NCBI GenBank assembly: GCA_013696915.1
Contig: JACCXR010000230.1
Coordinates: 1 to 12,832, forward strand
Source: Euzebyaceae bacterium
GTDB lineage: Bacteria; Actinomycetota; Nitriliruptoria; Euzebyales; Egibacteraceae
Direction of reading: 5' to 3'
DNA: 12,832 nt
This document shows positions 1-5,588 of the stretch, piece after piece. How positions within the stretch are numbered: position 1 is the stretch's first letter; the number at the start of each line of letters is the position of its first letter. The position numbers were made by a program, and so were the translations under genes. The notes beneath the pieces were generated by a model, which saw only the letters and a list, made by a program, of their open reading frames with translations, did no database searches and was not told the DNA's origin.

Positions 1-705
1 GTCGTCTTCGACCCCGGCCACGAGCAGCCCGTCGCGCGGCGGCAGCCCGACCGCCTCGCGCATGCGGCGCGCCATGCGCGACGGCGTGATGGCGACGCCG
101 AGCCGCACGGGCTCCGGTGACTCGCCGCGGGCCAGCGCCTCGATCCGGCCGGTGAGCTCCTCGGTCACCGGCACGGCCTGGTAGAAGCCGTCGCCGGTCC
201 GGTTGGTGTTGACGCCGACGACCGCGCCGTCCCGGTCGACGATCGGCCCGCCGGACGACCCCCGAGCCATGGGGGCCGTGTGCTCGACGGCACCGGTGAC
301 CAAACGACCGCGCTGGCTGCGGAACTCCTGGCCGACGGCCGCCACCGCGCCGGCCGTGGCGCGCAGGCCCCCACGGGGCCGCGCGAGCGCGACCACGCCC
401 GCGCCGAGGCGCAGCGTCGCCCCGTCGCCCCAGCGTGCGGGCGCGGCGTCGCCCGTGTCCACCGACACCACGGCGAGATCGGCGTCCACGTCGATCCCCG
501 CCACGCTCCCGCTCTCGCGCCGGCCGTCGGCGAAAACCACCTCGGTCTCACGGCCGTGCACGTTGTGCGCGTTCGTCACGACCCGGCCGTCGGCGACGAC
601 GAATCCCGAGCCGTGACCGCCCCGCCCGCGGATCCCCACGACCGACGGCCCGGTGGCCGCCGCGGCAGGGGCGACCGCGTCCTCCAGCTGTTCGAAGAGT
701 CCCAT
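1..705 (-). CDS. Trypsin-like (HtrA/S1C-type) serine protease, C-terminus outside the window
   Basis: Reads 235 codons from ATG at 705 to the window edge without a stop, so the 3' part is missing. The predicted role is ATP-independent proteolysis or protein quality control. The chymotrypsin-fold triad is visible: His47 in TNAHNV, Asp76 in DADLAVV and Ser151 in GSSGGP. From about residue 199 (VRLGVAITPSRMARRM) the sequence looks like the start of a PDZ domain, as in HtrA/DegP. The N-terminus (MGLFEQLEDAV) has no signal peptide or membrane segment, whereas most actinobacterial HtrA proteins are membrane-anchored; this one should be cytoplasmic. An AGGAG Shine-Dalgarno at 714-718, 8 bases upstream, supports the start. 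It is divergent from the NfeD-type protease gene. Family assignment is firm; substrate and exact subfamily are unknown. Confidence 0.88.
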   Translation of the reverse strand, partial: MGLFEQLEDAVAPAAAATGPSVVGIRGRGGHGSGFVVADGRVVTNAHNVHGRETEVVFADGRRESGSVAGIDVDADLAVVSVDTGDAAPARWGDGATLRLGAGVVALARPRGGLRATAGAVAAVGQEFRSQRGRLVTGAVEHTAPMARGSSGGPIVDRDGAVVGVNTNRTGDGFYQAVPVTEELTGRIEALARGESPEPVRLGVAITPSRMARRMREAVGLPPRDGLLVAGVEDD

Positions 706-825
706 CTCGTTCACTCCTGTTCCTCCGACGGACGTTCGGTGTCCGCCGCGGACCGCAGTCTACTTACTTCATTACACCTATGCATCGCGGATGCCGAGCG
801 CGGGCGCATCTGCGAGTCTGGAGGC
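706..825. promoter_or_regulatory. Divergent intergenic region with an AT-richer core
   Basis: This 120-bp gap separates two divergent genes and must hold both promoters. The stretch at about 758-784 is conspicuously AT-richer than its surroundings. On the minus strand, TAGACT (757-762) matches the actinobacterial TANNNT -10 pattern and would give a leader of about 45 nt for the protease gene. I see no convincing -35 hexamer at 17-18 bp. On the plus strand no clear TANNNT match was found for the NfeD-like gene. The promoter assignment is an inference from base composition and one hexamer. Confidence 0.3.
714..718 (-). promoter_or_regulatory. Ribosome binding site of the HtrA-like gene
   Basis: AGGAG on the minus strand, 8 bases upstream of the ATG at 705. 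It fixes the start of the protease and so shows that the protein begins without a signal peptide. Confidence 0.7.
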
Positions 826-2124
826 ATGCCCGGCCGTAGGAGAACCCTTGCCCTTCTCGCGTTCGTCCTGGGGTCGCTCCTGCTGCTGCCGAGCGGGGCG
901 GCCGCGCAGACCGGCTCCGTGCTGCGCGCCCGGATCGACGGGCCCATCACCCCGGTGATCGCCGATCACGTCGCGGACGCCGTCGCCGCCGCGGCCGACG
1001 GCGGCCACAGCGCGCTGCTGCTGGAGATGGACACCCCCGGCGGCCTCGACTCCTCGATGCGGAGCATCGTCAAGGACCTGCTCGCCTCCCCGGTGCCGGT
1101 GATCGTCTACGTCGCCCCCGCCGGGGCCCGCGCGGCGTCGGCGGGCGCGATCATCACCTTCGCCGCCCACGTCGCCGCCATGGCGCCGGGCACGAACATC
1201 GGCGCGGCCACGCCGATCGACCTCGAGGGCGGCGAGGTGCTCGACAAAGTCGTCAACGACGCGGTCGCCTACGTCACCGCCATCGCCGAGGAGCGGGGAC
1301 GCGACGTCGACTTCGCGGTCGACACCGTCCGGGACGGACGCTCGGCCTCGGCGACCGAGGCGCTGGAGGTGGGCGCCGTCGACCTCGTCGCCCCCGACCG
1401 CGCCACGCTGCTCGACGAGCTCGACGGCCGCACCGTCGTGCTGGCCGACGGGACCGAGCGCACGCTGGCCACGGCCCAGGCACCGGTCACCGAGTTCGAG
1501 ATGACCGGCGTCCGATCGCTGCTGCAGCGCCTCGCCGATCCGAACCTCGCGTTCCTGTTCATCTCGATCGGAAGCCTGGCGGTGATCTACGAGCTGGCGA
1601 ACCCCGGCGTCGGCCTGGGGGGCGTGATCGGCGCGATCCTGCTCGTGCTCGCGTTCTTCTCCCTCGCCGTCCTGCCGGTCGACGTCGCGGGGGTCGTGCT
1701 GCTCGTTCTCGCGATCGCCCTGTTCGTCGGCGAGTTGTTCGTCCCCGGCGTCGGTGTGTTCGCCGGCGGCGGCACGCTGGCGCTGATCGCCGCCGGGGTC
1801 CTGCTGTTCCAGCGACCCACCGGCATCGGCGTCGACCTGTCGTTCCTGCTGCCCGTCCCCCTGCTCGTGGGCGCCGCCGCGGTGGTCGTCGGCCGGCTGG
1901 CCTACAAGACCCGGCACGCGCCGGCGTACACCGGCGCCAGCGGCACGATGGTCGGCGCCCATGGGACCGTCCGGACCGCCGATGAGGGCACCGCCCAGGT
2001 ACTCGTCGAGGGCGCGCTGTGGCGGGCGCGTCGGCCGGAGGGCCCGCTCGCCGTCGGCGACCGCGTCAGGGTGATCGCGATGCACGGCCTCGACCTCGTC
2101 GTCGAGCCCGACGCCGAGCGCTGA
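826..2124 (+). CDS. NfeD-type membrane-bound ClpP-class serine protease
   Basis: A 432-residue protein of the NfeD1b (STOPP) type, thought to cleave hydrophobic or membrane-protein segments. Residues 1-28 form a signal peptide (basic MPGRRR, Leu-rich core, AAAQ). The ClpP/SppA-like protease domain covers about 31-220. It has DTPGG at 69-73, the nucleophile Ser105 in AASAGA and the likely catalytic Lys141 in DKVVNDA, matching the Ser/Lys dyad of the archaeal homologue PH1510. Hydrophobic segments lie at about 241-282, 286-306, 311-328 and 339-357. A small OB-fold NfeD C-terminal domain follows (about 370-428, with GTV, GALWRAR and GDRVRV). The ATG at 826 is chosen because it starts the signal peptide, although the nearby GGAGG (820-824) is only 1 base away, so initiation may be leaderless or weakly SD-dependent. 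Full-length NfeD genes usually sit beside a slipin/stomatin gene; none is adjacent here. Confidence 0.9.
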   Translation: MPGRRRTLALLAFVLGSLLLLPSGAAAQTGSVLRARIDGPITPVIADHVADAVAAAADGGHSALLLEMDTPGGLDSSMRSIVKDLLASPVPVIVYVAPAGARAASAGAIITFAAHVAAMAPGTNIGAATPIDLEGGEVLDKVVNDAVAYVTAIAEERGRDVDFAVDTVRDGRSASATEALEVGAVDLVAPDRATLLDELDGRTVVLADGTERTLATAQAPVTEFEMTGVRSLLQRLADPNLAFLFISIGSLAVIYELANPGVGLGGVIGAILLVLAFFSLAVLPVDVAGVVLLVLAIALFVGELFVPGVGVFAGGGTLALIAAGVLLFQRPTGIGVDLSFLLPVPLLVGAAAVVVGRLAYKTRHAPAYTGASGTMVGAHGTVRTADEGTAQVLVEGALWRARRPEGPLAVGDRVRVIAMHGLDLVVEPDAER

Positions 2125-2150
2125 CCCGGCAGGGGCGGAGCTCGCGCCGC

Positions 2151-2163
2151 GCCGGTCGCCGGC
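2151..2163. terminator. Small GC hairpin between convergent genes
   Basis: GCCGG-TCG-CCGGC is a perfect 5-bp stem with a 3-nt loop in the 40-bp gap between the NfeD-like and helicase stop codons. It has no T-tract on either strand. It may act as a bidirectional transcription barrier, as many actinobacterial terminators lack U-runs, but such small GC palindromes are frequent by chance at this base composition. Confidence 0.25.
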
Positions 2164-2164
2164 A

Positions 2165-4192
2165 TCAACCCCAGAGCCGCTCCAGGAAGCGGTCCACGGC
2201 GGCGGCGGGCGGGGCGGCCGAGGACTCCGCCGCCTCGCGCGGCGTCACGGCCGGGCCGACGGCATCGAAGGCGGTCGCCGGCTGGCCGGCGAGGAACCGG
2301 CTGACCTGGCCGTAGCTGTGTGCGTCGCGACCGCCGAAGCGCTGGTGGTAGTAGCGCAGCGGGACGTGGACGTCGAGCCGGTCCTTGGCCCGGGTGAGGG
2401 CCACGTAGAGCAGGCGCCGCTCCTCCTCGATCTCGTCGGAGGACCCGGTCGCCATGTCCGACGGGATCATCCCGTCCGCGGCGTGGATGACGTGCACGGA
2501 GTCCCACTCGAGTCCCTTCGCCGAGTGGATCGTGGACAGGACGAGGTAGTCCTCGTCGAGCAGCGGTGGCCCGGCGAGGTCCCCCGTCGAGTTCGGCGGG
2601 TCGAGGACCAGGTCCGCGACGAAGCCGGCCCGCGACGGCGCTCCGCCGGCGATCACCTCGAGCTGGGAGAGGTCCCGCAGCCGCGCGGCGGCGTTGCGGT
2701 GGCGCCGGGCGCACAGCGGCGCGTAGAAGCGCCCGAAGCGCTCGATCTGAGCACCCACCCCGAGCGCGCCGTCGAGGCAGTCCGCGACGGCGCAACCCAG
2801 CGCCGCGTAGTCCGCCGCGGCCGCGGCGGGCACGGGCGGCGGCTGCTCCACCAGGCGGCGCAGGGCGGCATCGGGTCCGGCGGCGACCAGGTCGCGCAGC
2901 ACCCGCCGGGCGGAGGCCGGCCCCATCCCGTCGAGCAGCTGGAGCACGCGGAACCACGCGACCTCGTCGGCGGGGTTGTCGAGCAGCCGCAGGAACGCCA
3001 GCAGGTCCTTGACGTGCGCGGCCTCGAGGAACCGCAGACCGCCGAACTTCACGAAGGGGACGTTCCGCCGGGCCAGCTCGATCTCGAGGTGGGCGCTGTG
3101 GTGCCCGGTGCGGAACAGGACTGCCTGGTCCCGCAGGACGACCCCCTGCTCCCGGCGTGCGAGCACGGCGGTGCAGACCCGCTCGCTCTGGTCCGCCTCG
3201 TCGGCGCAGGTGTGCAGCCGCGGCCGGGCGGCCCCGGCCCGCTGCGACCACAGCGACTTGTCGAAGCGCAGCCCGGATTGGGCCATCACGGCGTTCGCGG
3301 CGTCGAGGATCGGCTGCGTCGACCGGTAGTTCTGCTCGAGCCGGACGACCGTCGCACCGGGGAAGTCCGCCGGGAAGCGCAGGATGTGGTCGACGCTCGC
3401 GGCGCGGAAGCCGTAGATCGCCTGGGCGTCGTCGCCGACGACGGTGACGTTCGCCGACGCCCGGCCCATCCGCCGCACGATCCCCGCCTGCAGCGCGTTC
3501 GTGTCCTGGTACTCGTCGACGAGGACGTGGTCGAAGCGGTTGGCGACGTCGTCTCCGACACCCGGCACACCGAGCAGGGCGTCCCACCACAGGAGCAGGT
3601 CGTCGTAGTCGAGCAGGTGCTGCGCGCGCTTGCGGGCGGTGTAGGCGCGGAAGAGCCCGGCGACGGCGTCGACGTGCGGCCGGCACCACGGGAAGTGCCG
3701 GCCGATGACCTCGGCGAGCGGTGCGCCGGCGTTGACGGTGCGGGAGTAGACAGCCGCGAGCGTGTCCTTGCGCGGGAACCGGCGGTCGCCGCCGGCGAGG
3801 CCGAGGTCGTCGCGGACGAGGTCGAGCAGATCGGCCGCGTCCCCCTGGTCGACCACCGAGAACTCCGGGGCGAGACCCAGCGCACGCCCGTGGGCGCGCA
3901 GGAGCCGGTGACCGACGGCGTGGAACGTGCCGCCCCACACCCGCCGCTGCACCTGTGGGGTCGTGAGCGCCGCCGCACGCTGCAGCATCTCGACGGCGGC
4001 CCGGCGGGTGAACGTGAGCAGAAGGATCCGTTCCGGCGGCACCCCGTCTGCAATCAGCCGCGCGACCCGGCACGCCAGCGTGGCCGTCTTGCCGCTGCCC
4101 GCGCCGGCGAGCACCAGTAGCGGGCCGTCACCGTGGGCGACCGCCTCCCGCTGCGGCGCGTTCAGCCCATCAAGCCATGGTTCATCGAACAT
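2165..4192 (-). CDS. UvrD/PcrA-like superfamily 1 DNA helicase
   Basis: A 675-residue ATP-dependent 3'-5' helicase predicted to act in DNA repair or replication-fork clearance. All SF1A motifs are present in order: Q-motif LNAPQREAV (10-18), Walker A AGAGSGKT (29-36, Lys35), Ia LLLTFTRRAA (57-66), Walker B VDEYQDTN (225-232), III VVGDDAQAIYGFR (251-263), IV LEQNYRST (285-292), V STIHSAKGLEWD (553-564) and VI ERRLLYVALTRAKDRL (591-606). It is shorter than typical PcrA/UvrD1 (about 720-780 residues) and I see no HRDC or RecB-type nuclease domain. The ATG at 4192 (MFDEPWLDGLN) is chosen because helicase homology begins right there and a -10 element lies at leaderless spacing. The open frame runs further upstream, but that extension is low-complexity and crosses intergenic repeats. 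A perfect SOS box overlaps the start codon, implying LexA control. It could be called UvrD, PcrA or a UvrD2-like paralogue; I do not assign a symbol. Confidence 0.93.
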   Translation of the reverse strand: MFDEPWLDGLNAPQREAVAHGDGPLLVLAGAGSGKTATLACRVARLIADGVPPERILLLTFTRRAAVEMLQRAAALTTPQVQRRVWGGTFHAVGHRLLRAHGRALGLAPEFSVVDQGDAADLLDLVRDDLGLAGGDRRFPRKDTLAAVYSRTVNAGAPLAEVIGRHFPWCRPHVDAVAGLFRAYTARKRAQHLLDYDDLLLWWDALLGVPGVGDDVANRFDHVLVDEYQDTNALQAGIVRRMGRASANVTVVGDDAQAIYGFRAASVDHILRFPADFPGATVVRLEQNYRSTQPILDAANAVMAQSGLRFDKSLWSQRAGAARPRLHTCADEADQSERVCTAVLARREQGVVLRDQAVLFRTGHHSAHLEIELARRNVPFVKFGGLRFLEAAHVKDLLAFLRLLDNPADEVAWFRVLQLLDGMGPASARRVLRDLVAAGPDAALRRLVEQPPPVPAAAAADYAALGCAVADCLDGALGVGAQIERFGRFYAPLCARRHRNAAARLRDLSQLEVIAGGAPSRAGFVADLVLDPPNSTGDLAGPPLLDEDYLVLSTIHSAKGLEWDSVHVIHAADGMIPSDMATGSSDEIEEERRLLYVALTRAKDRLDVHVPLRYYHQRFGGRDAHSYGQVSRFLAGQPATAFDAVGPAVTPREAAESSAAPPAAAVDRFLERLWG

Positions 4193-4200
4193 GAGTTCGA
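4185..4200. promoter_or_regulatory. LexA (SOS) box overlapping the helicase start codon
   Basis: TCGAAC-ATGA-GTTCGA is a perfect 16-bp palindrome with a 4-bp spacer. It is identical to the SOS-box consensus known for mycobacteria and other actinobacteria, TCGAAC(N4)GTTCGA. It covers the helicase start codon (4190-4192) and abuts the predicted -10 hexamer, so bound LexA would block RNA polymerase at the start site. Regulation by DNA damage is an inference from this match; the sequence match itself is exact. Confidence 0.85.
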
Positions 4201-4205
4201 CTGTA
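4200..4205 (-). promoter_or_regulatory. -10 element of a probable leaderless promoter for the helicase
   Basis: On the minus strand TACAGT fits the actinobacterial TANNNT -10 pattern. It ends 7 bases before the ATG, so transcription would start at or next to the A of the start codon. There is no Shine-Dalgarno upstream of this ATG, as expected for a leaderless mRNA. No recognisable -35 hexamer is seen. Confidence 0.6.
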
Positions 4206-4321
4206 CACGCGCGGTTTGCCGACCGGCGGCAGGCGGGCCACACTGCGGACGGCCGGGGTGACGGGCAGCGTCCGGCCCGTGAACGCCCGAGGCTGCGGAG
4301 GCGACGCTCACCATTCCGGGC

Positions 4322-4342
4322 GGCGGTCGCGCAGCGCCCGCT
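4322..4342 (+). repeat. Degenerate copy of the GGCGGTCGC palindrome
   Basis: It has the same 21-bp layout as the unit at 4397-4417, including the GCA centre, but differs at two positions in the right arm (4337 and 4342). The stem is therefore imperfect. It is in the same orientation as the 4397-4417 unit, judged by the GCA loop. Confidence 0.6.
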
Positions 4343-4351
4343 CGGAGATGT

Positions 4352-4380
4352 GAATCGCCGAGGCTCGTCCGAGGCGATTC
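4352..4380. repeat. Inverted repeat GAATCGCC / GGCGATTC
   Basis: GAATCGCC (4352-4359) and GGCGATTC (4373-4380) are perfect 8-bp arms around a 13-nt centre. Inside the centre, GA/GA mismatches are followed by a GG/CC pairing and a CTCGT loop, so the folded form could be an extended stem with a tandem GA internal loop. It lies midway between the two GGCGGTCGC palindromes. Confidence 0.65.
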
Positions 4381-4396
4381 TCATGACCTCGGTGGT

Positions 4397-4417
4397 GGCG
4401 GTCGCGCAGCGACCGCC
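4397..4417 (+). repeat. Dispersed palindrome, intact copy 1
   Basis: GGCGGTCGC-GCA-GCGACCGCC is a perfect 9-bp stem with a 3-nt loop. Its reverse complement is identical over all 21 bases to 8500-8520. On the reverse strand the unit is followed within 14 bases by ATGAGAATC, the same sequence that follows the copy at 8500 after 3 bases, so the shared element extends beyond the palindrome. It is 34 bp upstream of the lipoprotein start codon. Confidence 0.8.
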
Positions 4418-4440
4418 CATGGATGCTGAGATGCCGACGT

Positions 4441-4445
4441 GGGAG
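4441..4445 (+). promoter_or_regulatory. Ribosome binding site deciding the lipoprotein GTG start
   Basis: GGGAG, 6 bases upstream of GTG 4452. It favours this start over the in-frame ATG codons at 4419 and 4431. Confidence 0.7.
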
Positions 4446-4451
4446 CCGAGC

Positions 4452-5585
4452 GTGAGCAAGCTGGCGGCCGTGGCCGCCATCGCGGTGCTCGCGGTCGCGT
4501 GCAGCAGCGCCCCCGCGACGACGGCACCGCCGGCTCCGGCCTCGACGACCGTTCCGGAGCCCTCCCCCGGGCCGCTCGCGCGCTCCGGCGGCGCGACCCC
4601 CGGCGCCTCGCCCCGGGGGCCTGCACCGCCGGCGGCCGGTGAGGACCCACGGTCACACTCGGACACCGCGGCGCCTTCACCGGACACCGCGGCGCCGGCG
4701 GCCCCGGACACCGCAGCGCCGGCCCCGGACACCGCGGCGCCGACCGCTTCGCCGGTCTGCACGGACCCGCTGGGTTGCTACGCCGCGCCGGAGATGATCG
4801 GGAGCTACGACTTCGGAGCGGTGCCGGAGGCCAGCGGGCTCGCCGCGAGCGTCCGCAACCCGGGCGTGTGGTGGCTCCTCGACGACGGACCGGCCACACA
4901 GGTCTGGGCGTTGACCGCCACCGGCGAGACGATCGGCGCCGTCGTGCTCGACGGATTCCGGGCCCGCGACGCCGAGGACCTCGCCGTCGCCCCGTGCGGC
5001 CCCGCGGCCCAGGAGACGTGCGTCTACGTCGCCGACATCGGCGACAACCGCGCGCGCCGCGACCGCGTGCGGATCGCGCGGTTCCCCGAGCCCGACCTCG
5101 CGGGCGGCGTGCCGGAGGACCCGGTGGCGGTCGCGGTCGCCGCGCTCACGTATCCCGACCTGCCCGTGGACGCCGAAGCGCTCCTCGTCGGGCAGGACGG
5201 CGTGCCGCTGATCGTGACGAAGGAGAACGGGGCGGCCCGCCTCCTCGCCGCTCCCGCCTTCGCCGACGGGACGCTGGTCGACCTCGGCCCGGCGGGCGTG
5301 CCGCCGCCGCGGCGGCCGGCCCTCAGCCGCATCGTCGGCGACGTCGTCACCGCCGGCGACGGCCGGCCGGGGCGGGTGCTGCTCCGCACCTACGACCACG
5401 TCGTCGAGTACGTCGCGCCGGACTCGGGGGCACCCCTGTCGACCTTCCCGTCCTGGCCGGTCCGGGAGGTCCCCGCCCCGGTCGAGCCCCAGTCGGAGGC
5501 CATCGCCTACCTCGCCGACGGGACCGGCTACGCGACGGTCAGCGAGGGCTCGGGCGCGCTGTGGCTCGTCCGCCGCAGCGACTGA
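4452..5585 (+). CDS. Lipoprotein with DTAAP-repeat linker and propeller-like domain
   Basis: A predicted 377-residue surface lipoprotein of unknown function. Residues 1-16 form a short signal sequence and Cys17 follows a lipobox (LAVAC). Residues 18-105 are a Pro/Ala/Thr-rich linker including four DTAAP units at 71-97. Two Cys (103, 109) precede the folded region. From about 116 the sequence has short strand-turn patterns typical of beta-propellers (EASGLAAS, VWWLLDDG, DAEDLAVAP, VYVADIGDN, SEAIAYLADG). The DAEDLA...YVADIGDNRARR pair recurs in secreted propeller proteins of actinobacteria, but I know no assigned reaction. The GTG at 4452 is chosen because GGGAG at 4441-4445 sits 6 bases upstream and the lipobox then lies at position 17; in-frame ATGs at 4419 and 4431 would add an unlikely N-terminal extension. 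Its stop is 3 bp from the convergent exporter's stop. Confidence 0.8.
   Translation: MSKLAAVAAIAVLAVACSSAPATTAPPAPASTTVPEPSPGPLARSGGATPGASPRGPAPPAAGEDPRSHSDTAAPSPDTAAPAAPDTAAPAPDTAAPTASPVCTDPLGCYAAPEMIGSYDFGAVPEASGLAASVRNPGVWWLLDDGPATQVWALTATGETIGAVVLDGFRARDAEDLAVAPCGPAAQETCVYVADIGDNRARRDRVRIARFPEPDLAGGVPEDPVAVAVAALTYPDLPVDAEALLVGQDGVPLIVTKENGAARLLAAPAFADGTLVDLGPAGVPPPRRPALSRIVGDVVTAGDGRPGRVLLRTYDHVVEYVAPDSGAPLSTFPSWPVREVPAPVEPQSEAIAYLADGTGYATVSEGSGALWLVRRSD
4662..4748 (+). repeat. In-gene tandem repeat encoding DTAAP units
   Basis: Four imperfect units, each beginning GACACCGC(G/A)GCGCC and spaced by 21-24 bp, encode residues 71-99 of the lipoprotein linker. The near-identity at DNA level suggests recent slippage expansion, and the copy number is likely to vary between strains. 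Confidence 0.75.
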
Positions 5586-5588
5586 GCC

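Larger units (their letters stand above)
4193..4451. other. Divergent 259-bp intergenic region carrying a palindrome array
   Basis: This gap lies between the 5' ends of the helicase (-) and lipoprotein (+) genes. The first 13 bp hold the SOS box and -10 of the helicase. About 4206-4320 is GC-rich with no gene or motif that I recognise. 4322-4417 holds three inverted-repeat units described separately. The last 30 bp contain the GGGAG ribosome binding site of the lipoprotein gene at 4441-4445. Because both flanking genes start here, the hairpins are not in a terminator position. Confidence 0.6.

Noticed and set aside
778..2085. A 435-codon minus-strand frame opposite the NfeD-like gene
   Set aside because: Its Asp/Arg/Gln/Gly-rich sequence has no domain signature; the opposite strand has a complete signal peptide, protease and membrane domains.
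2318..4120. A 600-codon open frame on the plus strand
   Set aside because: It is antisense to the helicase, has no recognisable domain, and its composition is that expected from the GC-rich complement of real coding DNA.
4193..4383. Small minus-strand gene starting ATGAGAATCGCC beside the palindrome array
   Set aside because: It resembles the first codons of the RidA-like gene only over nine bases, then becomes Arg-rich low complexity with no family match and fuses into the helicase frame; better explained as repeat sequence.
4397..4417. Intrinsic terminator
   Set aside because: It lies upstream of both flanking genes and has no T-tract, so there is no transcript end for it to serve.
4193..4762. 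N-terminal extension of the helicase by about 190 residues
   Set aside because: The frame is open but crosses the intergenic repeats and runs antisense to the lipoprotein's signal and linker; homology begins at 4192 and the -10 element fits a leaderless start there.
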